A stretch of DNA of 64,000 nt from JAIBDK01 sp965261915 (GTDB lineage: Bacteria; Pseudomonadota; Gammaproteobacteria; Arenicellales; Poriferihabitantaceae), in assembly GCA_965261915.1 (NCBI GenBank), contig CBDHDW010000013.1, forward strand, positions 1,488,001-1,552,000, written 5' to 3'. The translations under genes were made by a program, and so were the position numbers. Shown here piece after piece: positions 9,424 to 18,315 of the stretch. Numbering within the stretch: the first letter of the stretch is position 1; each line of letters opens with the position of its first letter. Below the pieces are notes generated by a model that worked only from the letters and a program-made list of their open reading frames with translations, searched no databases and was not told the origin of the DNA.

Positions 9424-11073
9424 CCCCAATCCCCAGATAGAAATCTCTTAAACGCAGGAAGCCTTGGCTGTATAATGGTTTGCTCTCAAACCCACCATCA
9501 CCCAATGGGTGCACAGCTCAAGGCTGATGACTATTCTACCCTACAAACTCGATACAACGAACGATTTACTCACCTCTCGTGCCGGTTTATTGGCGATTGC
9601 TCAACTAATGGACTCCCTGAACCTGTCTGAGCGAATCGACAAGCACTTCCCCCAGCCTAAAAGCAATCGTGGGTATAAGCCCTCGGAGTTCATCAAGCCC
9701 CTCATCCTGATGCAGCATGAAGGCAGTTTTCACCTGGATGAGGTTCGCCACCTTCAGGATGATGAAGCACTGCGCACCGTGCTGGATCTCAAGAAACTTC
9801 CCCAGGCGACCACGATTGGAGATTGGCTCAGGCGAATGGGAAGCCAGCCGCAAATCCAGGCTGCCTGGGTAAAGGTGAATAAAGCCTTATTGAAGGTAGC
9901 CTTGCATCGCTGTAAGGAAGTCACACTGGACATTGATGCCACTGAAATTGTTGCCCATAAAGCGGGTGCACGGTGGACTTACAACAAGAACAAGGGCTTT
10001 ATGCCGATGGTCGGGCATATTGCGGAAACCGGGCAGATCGTGGCCGTGGATTTCCGTCACGGCAATGTGCCGCCAGCGAAAGATAATAAGCCGTTTATCC
10101 AGCAATGCCAGCAGTCGCTCCCGGAAGACTGTACCGTGAAGGCGTTGCGTATTGATGCTGCCGGCTACCAAACAAAAGTCATTGAGTATTGTGATAAGCA
10201 GGGTATCGAGTATGCCATTCGCGCCAAGACCAGCGCCGCACTGCGCGCGCAGATAGCAGCGGCAAGCGCTTCGGACTGGCAGCCTTTGCTGGATAAAAAA
10301 GACAAAGCGGTCAATGGTCAGGATACCTACCGCACCAGTTTCTGCATCGGTGAGTATGAAAAACCCTTCACCCTTATCATTCAGAGAACAGCCGTTACCG
10401 GCCAGGCGAGTCTGGATTTAGATTCATCAGATAACTCAGAAAACAGTTCAGAGGAAATAAACTCAGGTGCTTATATTTATCGTGCGATTGCCACTAATCG
10501 GGATAGCCTTAGCGATAGCGAGATTGTCCACTGGTACAACCAGCGTGGCGAGGACAGCGAGAACCGAATCAAGGAACTGAAACGAGATTTTGGTGGCGAC
10601 ACCCTGCCGTGTTCAGATTTTGCTGCCAATGTGCTGTACTTTTTAATCTCCGCACTCTCCTGCAATCTATGTGCCCTCATGCGTCCTCTGCTGCCGGTGG
10701 AGTTGTCCCGGCACCGTGCGATAACTCTGCGCTGGCGTCTGTACGCCATCGCGGCAAAAGTGGTCAGGACGGGACGTCAACTCTTGGTAAAAATGCGGGA
10801 AAACCACCGACTACTACTGGAACGAGTGCTGCTGGCACTGAAGGAGTTTGAAGCGCCGCCCATTTAACCCGACATAGAACAAGAATAACGGCTTCTGCAG
10901 GACAGGTGCGTCAAAAATAGCCGATTTAGCACTGATAATGCACCGAACAGCGGTTTTTGAGTAAACCTCTCGGCACTAGCTACCATAATTTGCTGTAATG
11001 GCCAGCCACAAGGCTTGAAAGAGGGATTCACCGAGCCTTGAAGCGCTGATGCTACTCTATCTGGGGATTTGGG
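9424..11073 (+). mobile_element. IS1380-family insertion sequence, copy 2 (complete)
   Basis: Element of 1650 bp with the same terminal repeats as copy 1 (CCCCAATCCCCAGATAG at the left, GGGGATTTGGG at the right). The flanking 5-bp direct repeat is CTTTG at 9419-9423 and 11074-11078. Orientation is opposite to copy 1 and the same as copy 3. The insertion lies upstream of the acyl-CoA ligase operon. Confidence 0.95.
9509..10867 (+). CDS. IS1380-family transposase, copy 2
   Basis: Transposase of 452 residues, intact, with LDIDATE, RIDAAGYQ and YNQRGEDSENRIKELK as DDE landmarks. It is shorter than copies 1 and 3 because the acidic Ser-rich insertion reads DSSDNSENSSEE here, one repeat unit less. 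The frame opens with GTG at 9509. The ATG at 9527, preceded by CAAGG, is an equally good start. Confidence 0.93.
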   Translation: MHSSRLMTILPYKLDTTNDLLTSRAGLLAIAQLMDSLNLSERIDKHFPQPKSNRGYKPSEFIKPLILMQHEGSFHLDEVRHLQDDEALRTVLDLKKLPQATTIGDWLRRMGSQPQIQAAWVKVNKALLKVALHRCKEVTLDIDATEIVAHKAGARWTYNKNKGFMPMVGHIAETGQIVAVDFRHGNVPPAKDNKPFIQQCQQSLPEDCTVKALRIDAAGYQTKVIEYCDKQGIEYAIRAKTSAALRAQIAAASASDWQPLLDKKDKAVNGQDTYRTSFCIGEYEKPFTLIIQRTAVTGQASLDLDSSDNSENSSEEINSGAYIYRAIATNRDSLSDSEIVHWYNQRGEDSENRIKELKRDFGGDTLPCSDFAANVLYFLISALSCNLCALMRPLLPVELSRHRAITLRWRLYAIAAKVVRTGRQLLVKMRENHRLLLERVLLALKEFEAPPI

Positions 11074-11149
11074 CTTTGCATAAATCTACCTAGGGCACGG
11101 TTAAAATGGTAAAATGATGTTCATTCAAATAAACCCTGAGGATACCATC

Positions 11150-11338
11150 ATGTCTGGGAAACAAACCACCTAATACTCGTTCGCAGATACCCTGTTAGTG
11201 GAATATAAGTTATTATCCAAACTCGATGATGTGCATGAAATTATCAATTGGAAACCGATAGAAAAAACCCTCAGCCAGCTTTACGCCTCAAATCGCGGTA
11301 CACTGGCATACCCACCTTTGATGTGGAAAATGAATTGA
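11150..11338 (+). pseudogene. IS5-family transposase N-terminal remnant
   Basis: Starting at the ATG at 11150 the frame reads MSGKQTT, then a TAA stop at codon 8, then continues SFADTLLVEYKLLSKLDDV and ends LYASNRGTLAYPPLM. The last segment is the typical N-terminus of IS5-group transposases. After about 63 codons it runs into a stop and no catalytic domain follows. It is a dead 5' fragment. Confidence 0.7.
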
Positions 11339-11421
11339 GATACACCAGTGTGATGTCTGCTCCTGATAATGTTGCATGGTTCTGGCCCGTATTCGTCATT
11401 CCGTGCGCAAGCAGGAATTCA

Positions 11422-11455
11422 GTGGAAAACCACCAAACCCGTTAGGGTTTTCCAC
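11422..11455. repeat. Perfect 10-bp inverted repeat, REP-like region
   Basis: GTGGAAAACC at 11422-11431 pairs with GGTTTTCCAC at 11446-11455. Just upstream (11394-11423) is GTCATTCCGTGCGCAAGCAG followed by GAATTCAG, resembling the short dispersed 'GTCATTCC..GGAATCCAG' intergenic palindromes common in proteobacteria. Either could form a hairpin in RNA. Confidence 0.45.
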
Positions 11456-11499
11456 ATGTAACGACATGGCATGAGAACCTTCGCAGTCCAATTAAGCTG

Positions 11500-11955
11500 G
11501 TGAATCAGAAAATAAAGCTTGAAAAACGGCATGCCTTTTGGCGTTGCAAACAGACTTGGCGCCAAAGTGCGACCAACACGTTTTGGTGTTTAATGGGATG
11601 TGCGATTGGCGATTTTGGCACGATTGCTTTTTTCCAGTTCACGGCGATTCCGTGGCCGACTCTGGCAATCTTAATCCTTGCGATTATCAACGGCTTGTTG
11701 ACCAGCATCGCATTGGAAACGATTATTTTATTTCGCGGTGGGATGGATTTTTCCAACGCCTTTAAGGTTGCAATTGGCATGAGTCTGGTATCGATGATCG
11801 GTATGGAGGTCGTTATGAATCTCATAGACTGGATTTTAACTGGCGGGGCACGGCTCACCTGGTGGGTCATCCCGATTATGCTCGGTGCGGGATTTCTCGC
11901 ACCCTGGCCGTATAATTACTGGCGCTTAAAAAAGTGGGGTAAAGCATGTCATTAG
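11500..11955 (+). CDS. DUF4396 domain membrane protein
   Basis: Protein of 151 residues with about four hydrophobic segments: FWCLMGCAIGDFGTIAFF, TLAILILAIINGLLTSIAL, VAIGMSLVSMIGMEVVMN and WVIPIMLGAGFLAPWPYNYW. This matches the DUF4396 family of small inner-membrane proteins, whose function is unknown but which often occur near metal or respiratory genes. The start is a GTG at 11500. The stop overlaps the following cytochrome c gene by 10 bp, a strong sign of co-translation and related function. Confidence 0.78.
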   Translation: MNQKIKLEKRHAFWRCKQTWRQSATNTFWCLMGCAIGDFGTIAFFQFTAIPWPTLAILILAIINGLLTSIALETIILFRGGMDFSNAFKVAIGMSLVSMIGMEVVMNLIDWILTGGARLTWWVIPIMLGAGFLAPWPYNYWRLKKWGKACH

Positions 11956-12407
11956 GGTTTCAATTACGCTTATCAGCGAACAAGTGGGTGTTGTTTGGTG
12001 CCACGCTGATCGTGATTCTCGGCGTGGCTTCATTCGTACAGGTCACACAGGTACAATACAAACCAATCGATAATCCTCTGACGATACAGAGCGGGGGGGA
12101 GCTATTTCAGCGCAACTGTGCGTCTTGCCACGGACAAAAAGCACAGGGGACGGTAGCGGATTGGCAGGTTGTCGGGGAAGACGGGAAGTATCCGCCACCA
12201 CCGCTTGATGGCTCTGCCCATGCCTGGCATCACTCCATAGAAGGGCTAACGAACACCATCCGCAACGGCACTGTGGAACTCGGTGGCAGTATGCCAGCAT
12301 GGAAAGGGACTCTATCCGATGATGAGATATTTTCAATTATTGCTTGGCTCGCATCGCTTTGGCCAGAGGAAATCTATACGGCCTGGCAACAAAGAAATGA
12401 ACAATAG
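11946..12407 (+). CDS. Membrane-anchored c-type cytochrome
   Basis: Periplasmic electron carrier of 153 residues. An uncleaved or cleaved N-terminal hydrophobic segment (WVLFGATLIVILGVASFV) leads into a single-haem cytochrome c domain. The haem-binding site is CASCH at about residue 57-61, and the axial Met is probably in GSMPAWKGTLSDDE, a layout common to cytochrome c oxidase-associated and copper-resistance cytochromes. The start overlaps the DUF4396 gene end. Together they may form a small redox or metal-handling module. Confidence 0.87.
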   Translation: MSLGFQLRLSANKWVLFGATLIVILGVASFVQVTQVQYKPIDNPLTIQSGGELFQRNCASCHGQKAQGTVADWQVVGEDGKYPPPPLDGSAHAWHHSIEGLTNTIRNGTVELGGSMPAWKGTLSDDEIFSIIAWLASLWPEEIYTAWQQRNEQ

Positions 12408-12720
12408 CCTTAACAATGGAATTTTTGCCAGCAGCCATTTGGTTATAGTGCGGAGGTCTAATCCTCATTCCCCCCGTTGCCCCAAATATTTAAGGTGCTA
12501 TGAAGAATACAGTGGGTAAGTGAATATCCTTGCTTTTTCATCAGGCAGATATGGTATTTCGGGTTCAGTCAAATGGCTATATTTCTGCATTATGCACTCC
12601 TTTTTCAGCTCAGTTAAAAGAGTCTTGATATAGCCTTTGGCTGACCTGAGAAGTGTTGCGCTTATTATGTGAATTCAACTTGTTCAAACTACCGCAAAGC
12701 CATTTACCTCAATACCCATA
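12408..12720. other. Intergenic stretch with no clear gene
   Basis: I see no supported gene. A 31-codon minus-strand frame ends FTYPLYSS near 12504, and its last codons resemble the TAYPLY end of the IS1634 transposase at 22327. That may be a tiny remnant or coincidence. Confidence 0.35.
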
Positions 12721-13544
12721 ATGAGCAATATTATTCAAGCACTTTGGATTGGTGCAGAGCTATCGAAGATAGAACAACTCTGCATAGCGTCTTTTCTTTA
12801 TCATGGCGGTGAATTTCACCTTTATAGCTATGGCGATGTTGCTAATGTCCCAGATGCGGGGGGGGGGGGGGGGGGGGGGTTGTTTTAATGGATGCCAATC
12901 AGATAATTCCGGAAAAAGATATTTTTACGACTCACAATAATAGCTATGCTATTTTCTCAGATTGGTTTCGGTGGAAATTGTTGTACGAAAAAGGCAACTT
13001 TTGGGTTGATATGGATGTGATTTGCCTGAGACCATTTGTCTTTAATGAGGATTTGGTATACGGCTTTCACGATAAAAGCGATAAAGGTTCAGTATGTAAT
13101 GCTGTTCTTAAGTTTCCGCCGCAACATGAATTGTGTCAATTATTAATGTCTGTTTGTCGTCACCCCAATAAAATACTTCCTTATGACAGTGCCAGAGGTA
13201 AAATTAAGAAAATTATAAGAAAAATTATCGCTAAGATAACAATGCGCGATGAACGTACATTCCGCATTGGCTGGGGGGAAGCGGGTGGTCCAACAGGATT
13301 TACTAACGCACTTAAGCATTTTAATCTGCTTGATAAAGCCAAACCGACCGCTTATTTTTATCCTGTGCACTGGCAAGATTGGTTATCAGTATTTGATGGC
13401 ACCCTCGCTAAAGATGACGAATTATTGCGTCATTCCTATGCGATTCATCTATGGAATGAAATGGGAAGACGGCATAAATTTGATAAAAATGCTTCTTTTC
13501 CAAAGAACTCCCTCATTGAACGCTTGAAGGCTAGGTATCTTTAG
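12721..13544 (+). pseudogene. Glycosyltransferase (GT32-like/capsular sugar transferase) out of frame at a poly-G tract
   Basis: The N-terminal part from ATG 12721 reads MSNIIQALWIGAELSKIEQL and on to HLYSYGDVANVPDA. This is the typical start of small sugar transferases with a DXD motif. It enters a run of 22 G and stops at TAA 12886. The C-terminal part continues in another frame as VVLMDANQIIPEKDIF, then WVDMDVICLRPF (the DXD nucleotide-sugar/metal site) and HLWNEMGRRHKFDK. A tract of 20 or 23 G would join both halves into one ORF of about 274 codons. As shown the gene is off. It would modify a surface glycan if on. Confidence 0.75.
12858..12879 (+). repeat. Homopolymer tract G22 inside glycosyltransferase
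   Basis: Twenty-two consecutive G lie between the codons for VPDA and VVLMDAN of the glycosyltransferase. Length changes of one to two bases switch the reading frame. This is the classic form of a contingency locus, but it is also a place where sequencing or assembly errors gather. Confidence 0.85.
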
Positions 13545-13615
13545 TAAAACCATGGTTGTATGAATGCCGTTAAACAAGAACTAAAATACCCTTAATATTA
13601 CGACGATTACCGATC

Positions 13616-14797
13616 ATGCCCGCGACATCACTACCCTTTGGTCAATCCGAATACGACGCTCGAATTGCGAAAACCCGCGCCGAAATGAGCAACCGCGGTC
13701 TGGACACCCTCATTGTCAGCGATCCTTCCAACATGGGCTGGTTAACGGGATACGATGGATGGTCGTTTTATGTTCACCAATGCGTTGTACTGTCTCTGGA
13801 AGGAAACCCATTGTGTTTTGTGCGCGCTCAAGATGCCAATGGCGGCGTGAGAACGGTTTGGATGCCGGATGAAGATGTCCACGGCTATGACGAAGTGTTG
13901 GTTCAAAACCTGCCTTTACATCCAATGCAGGAGTTGGTCGGGGTATTGCAGGAAAGGAACTGGGCGAATGGCACCATTGGCGTAGAAATGGACAACTATT
14001 GGTATTCGGCTCAAGCTCACGCAGAACTGGTTGGCGGGTTGCCAGATATCGCTTTCACCGACTGCACCGGATTAGTAAACTGGCAAAGAGCGATCAAAAG
14101 TCCAACGGAAATTGAATATCTGAAAATTGCCGGTCGAATTGTCACTAAAATGCATGAAATGATTCGTGAAACCATTGAACCTGGGCTGCGAAAAAATGAA
14201 CTGGTCGCTGAAATTTACCGTTCAGGCTGCCTGGGCGTTGATGGCTTCGGTGGTGACTATCCTGCAATCGTTCCGTTATTGCCATCCGGTGCAGATGCTT
14301 CGGCACCTCATTTAACCTGGAATGACGATCCGTTTAAATCTGGTGAAGCCACCTTCTTCGAAATCGCCGGCAGTCATAAACGCTATCAGTGCCCAACTTC
14401 CAGAACAATATTTCTCGGCACACCATCACCGAATTTCCTCGATGTGGAAAAAGCCGTGGTAGACGGTATAAATGCGGGCCTGGAAAAAGCCAGACCGGGC
14501 AATCAATGTCAGGAAATAGCAGCAGCTTTTTGTCGTATTTTGGAAAAACGCACAGGCATCAAAAAGGAAAGTCGCTGCGGTTATCCTATCGGTATCTCTT
14601 ATCCGCCCGATTGGGGCGAACGCACTATGAGCCTGAGGCCAGGCGATGAAACAATTCTTCAGCCCGGCATGACCTTCCATTTTATTCCGGCGGTCTGGCA
14701 AGATGACTGGGGTATGGAAATTACCGAGAGCTTTGTGGTGACGGAAGATGGCGCCGAAACACTCTCGAATGTCCCTCGAGAGCTGTTCGTTAAGTAA
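13616..14797 (+). CDS. doeA: Ectoine hydrolase (DoeA/EutD-like, M24 peptidase fold)
   Basis: Cytoplasmic enzyme expected to open the ectoine ring to N-acetyl-diaminobutyrate, the first step in using ectoine as carbon and nitrogen source. The 393-residue protein matches DoeA along its length. Key stretches are SNMGWLTGYDGWSFYVHQC, GVEMDNYWYSAQAHAEL, NWQRAIKSPTEIEYLKIA, GGDYPAIVPLLPSGADASAP, GYPIGISYPPDWGERTMSL and a C-terminal MEITESFVVTEDG. It belongs to the creatinase/Xaa-Pro peptidase (M24) superfamily, in which DoeA forms its own branch. The usual partners doeB, doeC and doeD are not adjacent. The next gene is a D-amino-acid transaminase. Confidence 0.82.
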   Translation: MPATSLPFGQSEYDARIAKTRAEMSNRGLDTLIVSDPSNMGWLTGYDGWSFYVHQCVVLSLEGNPLCFVRAQDANGGVRTVWMPDEDVHGYDEVLVQNLPLHPMQELVGVLQERNWANGTIGVEMDNYWYSAQAHAELVGGLPDIAFTDCTGLVNWQRAIKSPTEIEYLKIAGRIVTKMHEMIRETIEPGLRKNELVAEIYRSGCLGVDGFGGDYPAIVPLLPSGADASAPHLTWNDDPFKSGEATFFEIAGSHKRYQCPTSRTIFLGTPSPNFLDVEKAVVDGINAGLEKARPGNQCQEIAAAFCRILEKRTGIKKESRCGYPIGISYPPDWGERTMSLRPGDETILQPGMTFHFIPAVWQDDWGMEITESFVVTEDGAETLSNVPRELFVK

Positions 14798-14916
14798 ATT
14801 CGATTTCGATGTTCAGATTACCGTCATGTGTTGTTACGGTATTACTTATTGGAATCCACTACCGGGAGTAATCGGTATACACACATGCCAGACCAATACA
14901 TTGAAGACTCGGTAAT

Positions 14917-15771
14917 ATGAGCAGAACAGTCTATTTGAACGGCGAATACCTGCCGGAAGAAAACGCCAAAATATCCATCTTTGACCGTTCAGCCCTTTTT
15001 GGTGATGCGATCTACGAAGTCGCCGGCGTTGTTCAGGGAAAACTAATTGATTTTGACAATCACATGAATCGTCTGGACCGTTCATTAAATGAGATCAATA
15101 TCCCAAATATTCTGAGCAGAGACCAGATTCTCTCGGTATTTCGCAAGCTGGTGGAGATAAATAAAATCGACGACGGATTGGTGTATATGCAGATAACCCG
15201 CGGTGTTGCAGAAAGAGATTTCACCTACGCAAAAGGGCTTGTTCCGACAATCTTTATGTTTACCCAAAATTCTGGCAGCGATGAGAACCGCTATATTAAA
15301 ACCGGCGTATCTGTAAAATCTGTGCCGGATATTCGGTGGGCGAGACGGGATATTAAATCGGTAAATCTGCTGGGTCAGGTACTCGCCAAACAGACCGCCG
15401 CTGAGGCTGGAGCCTACGAAGCGCTTTTAATTGATACAGCGGGATTTGTTACGGAATGCGGCAGTACCAGCTTTTATATTGTCAAAGACAACAGCGTCAT
15501 TACCAGACCGCTTTCAAACGATATATTGCCCGGCGTGACTCGACGTGCAATCGTAGAGCTTTGCGAGACACAGGAAATTGCATTGGAACAACGAAAGTTC
15601 AGCCTGGAAGAAACCTATCAGGCCGATGAGGCATTCTTAACGGGGGCATCGACATTTGTTCTCGCCGTAACCAAAGTTGACGATATTGTTATCGGCACTG
15701 GAGAACCCGGTGCGGCAGCAATTGCGTTGCGGGAAATCTATACTAAACATGCACTTGAAACTGCGATTTAG
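14917..15771 (+). CDS. dat: D-amino-acid transaminase (class IV PLP aminotransferase)
   Basis: PLP enzyme of 284 residues. The N-terminus VYLNGEYLPEENAKISIFDR and FGDAIYEVAGV is typical of fold-type IV aminotransferases. RWARRDIKSVNLLGQVLAKQ contains the PLP-binding Lys, and EALLIDTAGFVTECGSTSFY carries the conserved Glu that protonates the cofactor nitrogen. NDILPGVTRRAIVELC closes the phosphate site. The pattern fits D-alanine/D-amino-acid transaminase better than branched-chain aminotransferase. It lies 119 bp after the ectoine hydrolase in the same direction. The FAD-dependent DadA-like enzyme at 3779 may act on related substrates. Confidence 0.82.
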   Translation: MSRTVYLNGEYLPEENAKISIFDRSALFGDAIYEVAGVVQGKLIDFDNHMNRLDRSLNEINIPNILSRDQILSVFRKLVEINKIDDGLVYMQITRGVAERDFTYAKGLVPTIFMFTQNSGSDENRYIKTGVSVKSVPDIRWARRDIKSVNLLGQVLAKQTAAEAGAYEALLIDTAGFVTECGSTSFYIVKDNSVITRPLSNDILPGVTRRAIVELCETQEIALEQRKFSLEETYQADEAFLTGASTFVLAVTKVDDIVIGTGEPGAAAIALREIYTKHALETAI

Positions 15772-15795
15772 ATTTTAAAGATTCTCACCTGCACA

Positions 15796-16028
15796 ATGGA
15801 TCATCCAAGCGCAATCAATCGCATTAAAGCATTGCACCGCGCCTGGAATACGGCTGATTTAGAAGCGGTCCCAGAAGTTTATTCAGAGCACTTTGTCGGT
15901 CACTGGCCGAAAGGCTGCGGAACCGAGGGCATTGTTGGACTGCACCGGATATGAGAATCTATAAAAAGGTCATCGAGCAATGGATATTAGCCGATGACGT
16001 GTATGGCCAAAATCAACTTCGCAATTAA
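15796..16028 (+). pseudogene. Truncated SnoaL/NTF2-like protein
   Basis: The frame from ATG 15796 gives 52 codons, with IKALHRAWNTADLEAVPEVY and FVGHWPKGCGTEGIVGLHR, like the start of SnoaL-like ester cyclase/NTF2-fold proteins, and then stops. A second frame from 15951 (MRIYKKVIEQWILADDVYG) looks like a later part of the same fold. The middle appears deleted. The family call is tentative. Confidence 0.4.
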
Positions 16029-16036
16029 TTTAATCC

Positions 16037-16297
16037 TTGAATAACTGGTACGTCTACATTATTGAAACAAATGACGGGGCGCTGTACACCGGAATCTCAA
16101 CCGACCCCCAAAGGCGAATTGAGGAACATAATTCTGGACCGCGCGGCGCAAAATATTTTGCCGGGCGTAAGCCCAGAAAAATCGTATTCAGTGAATCTGG
16201 CCACGACAGAGGCAGTGCCTCTCGGCGCGAATATGAGATCAAGCAATTAACAAGGCAGCAGAAACTTCAACTAATTTCTTTACAGGACCCAGCATGA
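16037..16297 (+). CDS. GIY-YIG nuclease family protein (YhbQ-like)
   Basis: Small GIY-YIG domain protein of 86 residues. WYVYIIETNDGALYTGIS holds the GIY/YIG-equivalent motif (VYI..YTG), then TDPQRRIEEHN with the catalytic Arg, GRKPRKIVFSE, and ASRREYEIKQLTRQQK with the conserved Glu. The length is that of the UPF0213/YhbQ group, which is thought to act on damaged or branched DNA but is poorly defined. It begins with TTG at 16037, since no ATG or GTG lies upstream in frame before a stop. Confidence 0.85.
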   Translation: MNNWYVYIIETNDGALYTGISTDPQRRIEEHNSGPRGAKYFAGRKPRKIVFSESGHDRGSASRREYEIKQLTRQQKLQLISLQDPA

Positions 16298-16373
16298 CAA
16301 CCTCAAAGCACGAACCAACATAGTGTATGATTAGGTAATAAGACCAACACTCGGACACACCAAGAGGCTTGAT

Positions 16374-16760
16374 ATGTCAGATTTTCCAACCCTGAATGAA
16401 ATGGGTATAACAAAACCCGAGACCATTGATCGATATTCTTTGCAAACTATCAACAATATCGACATACTGCGTATCGTATACCGCAAACAAAAGGGCTCTA
16501 TCCTGCCGGATAGCAAGCGATTTCGATTTCCACGGACTGAAAAAATGACTCCCGGGGATGGCAATGCACGAGACACCCAAATATTTTACGAAGTCTCACC
16601 TGAAGTCCACAAGGCGATGGTTGAGCTTGATCAAATTGTCAAAGCAAAACGTGACCGCAAACATCAGTTGGAATTGATCAAGGAAGAAATTCAGCGTTTA
16701 CAGGAAGAAACCAGCACCCGGATCGACTACATCAACTCTCTGGTAGCAGATCTCGATTAA
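16374..16760 (+). CDS. DUF3461 family protein
   Basis: Protein of 128 residues. The N-terminal half (FPTLNEMGITKPETIDRYSL, ILRIVYRKQKGSILPDSKRF) matches the DUF3461 family of gammaproteobacteria. The C-terminal half after about residue 80 (VELDQIVKAKRDRKHQLE to EEIQRLQEETSTRIDYIN) is a likely coiled coil. No function is known. It stands alone with its own upstream gap. Confidence 0.75.
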   Translation: MSDFPTLNEMGITKPETIDRYSLQTINNIDILRIVYRKQKGSILPDSKRFRFPRTEKMTPGDGNARDTQIFYEVSPEVHKAMVELDQIVKAKRDRKHQLELIKEEIQRLQEETSTRIDYINSLVADLD

Positions 16761-16784
16761 ACTGCAGTCTGAGACTTTCTATTT

Positions 16785-17096
16785 TTACCAACCTAACGAC
16801 TCGTCCGGAAAATATTCTCGGGCTTTTTTAAAAGCCTGATGGCCTATTTTAAAACCCATTAAGCACCCAGGAAAACACCTTTGGCAGCAAGGTTCGTAAG
16901 CAGCCCAGGCATCCCACATCGCGGCGCAAAGATGAAACCGGTTTCTCGCATGAACAGTAAGGACAAGCGCATGGTTCAGACTGGCAAATTGTGGAAGCAT
17001 AATTGAGTTTGTCTTTGCTTTTGAAAGCGCCCGGTAAATCTCAGCGTTAAACACTACAATGCGTCGTTTATTTCTCCGAATTTCAAAAACTTGCAT
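16785..17096 (-). CDS. Hypothetical Cys-rich protein, uncertain
   Basis: An open frame of 103 codons with a Cys cluster (YEPCCQRCFPGCLMGFKIG) and a His-containing preceding segment. No opposing frame on the plus strand looks coding. It converges with DUF3461 and its start overlaps the TauE gene start by 6 bp. I do not recognise it. A partial hairpin near its 3' end (GGCTTTT...AAAAGCC, about 16820-16837) could instead be a terminator for DUF3461, so this may not be a gene. Confidence 0.35.
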   Translation of the reverse strand: MQVFEIRRNKRRIVVFNAEIYRALSKAKTNSIMLPQFASLNHALVLTVHARNRFHLCAAMWDAWAAYEPCCQRCFPGCLMGFKIGHQAFKKAREYFPDESLGW

Positions 17097-17858
17097 TTCC
17101 TCACAGAGCTGTCAACAACTTACATTCTCTACTTTTGTGGAGTTGTATTCCTTGCCGGAGTCATACATGGCGCACTCGGTCTGGGTTTTCCGATGGTAGC
17201 CACACCATTAATTGCGGTTTTCCTCGATGTTCGACTCGCGATATTGCTTACGTTGCTGCCAACAATAGGCGTCAACCTTGCCAGTATCTGGGGCAGCGAT
17301 GACTATAAAAGCAGTTTGCGCGAGTATGGCGTATTGTTTGTTTTTACCCTCATCGGTTCGATCATGGGTGCGTATATGCTGGCGACGCTAGACCCATCAC
17401 CCTTCCGACTGGCTCTGGCATCACTCATTTTTCTTTACTTATGGACCACTTATTCGGGAAGACCCTGGACGATACTGGTTTCCGCCAGCCCTTTTCTGGT
17501 TATGGCGGGATTTGGTTTTGTTTCCGGCATCTCGGCAGGGATTACCAATGTCATGATCGCAATTTTGATTGTCTATTTTCTTAGTCTGGAAATTTCCAAA
17601 TCTCGCATGATACCGGTAGTAAACACCTGCTTTTTAATCGGCAAGGTAACGCAAATTGTTGTGTTGTCTGCGGCCGGCATCACCACAATGGGGATGCTGA
17701 TCCAAACAACCCCTCTGGCAGTTTGCGCGATTGCCGGATTGCGTTTGGGAAGGAAGTTTGGTGACAATATCGATCCGGTAATCTATAAGAAGACACTATA
17801 TGGATTGCTTGCCATTCTCGCTATCATCCTGATCCTGCAATTCGCTAACGAAATCTGA
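17091..17858 (+). CDS. TSUP family transporter (TauE/SafE sulfite/anion exporter)
   Basis: Integral membrane protein of 255 residues with about eight hydrophobic helices. The duplicated family motif is seen in GVIHGALGLGFPMVATPLIA near the N-terminus and in GFVSGISAGITNVMIAIL in the second half. TSUP members export sulfite, sulfoacetate or other organic anions. A taurine aminotransferase (51039) elsewhere in the window makes sulfonate metabolism thinkable, but the two genes are far apart. The start shown is TTG at 17091. No better upstream start exists because the minus-strand frame begins there. Confidence 0.83.
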   Translation: MHFLTELSTTYILYFCGVVFLAGVIHGALGLGFPMVATPLIAVFLDVRLAILLTLLPTIGVNLASIWGSDDYKSSLREYGVLFVFTLIGSIMGAYMLATLDPSPFRLALASLIFLYLWTTYSGRPWTILVSASPFLVMAGFGFVSGISAGITNVMIAILIVYFLSLEISKSRMIPVVNTCFLIGKVTQIVVLSAAGITTMGMLIQTTPLAVCAIAGLRLGRKFGDNIDPVIYKKTLYGLLAILAIILILQFANEI

Positions 17859-17889
17859 TGCCTGAAACACCCATACTAACGACTCGCCT

Positions 17890-18315
17890 ATGACGATTAA
17901 GTGCCTCACATTTGATCTGGACGATACCTTGTGGGCGATATACCCGGTGATTGATCGTGCAGAGCAAAAGTTTCTCGACTGGATGAAAACAGAACTGCCA
18001 AGAATTGCAGAGGCTTTTACACGGCAAACACTTTCCAGCCACAGACAGGCCTATTTCAAACGATTTCCTGAATTGCACCCTGATTTGACGCGGTTGAGAA
18101 AGAACTGGTCCAAAGCTTTGATGGAAGAATTTGACCCTGTTAGCGATGTGGGAGGTGCGGCTAATTGCGGATTCAAAACAATCTGGGTAAATCTGAAGGC
18201 GCAGGACTGGCAAGAAGTGAGGCAAACCGAGTGTCAACCTGATGCCATCATCGAAAGCATATTAGCGTTGCCGTCGGCTGTAGATTGGCTGCGTGAAAAG
18301 TCATGCCGCGATTAA
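17890..18315 (+). pseudogene. HAD-family hydrolase with internal in-frame deletion
   Basis: The first 25 residues hold HAD motif I (TFDLDDTLWAI, nucleophile Asp). The C-terminal part from about residue 81 holds the motif IV-like DPVSDVGGAANCGFKTIWVN. The cap domain and motifs II and III that should lie between them are missing. The ORF is 141 residues against roughly 220-240 in relatives. The join at LMEEFDPVSD keeps the frame. The enzyme cannot be active. It converges on sufE with a 15-bp overlap. Confidence 0.75.
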
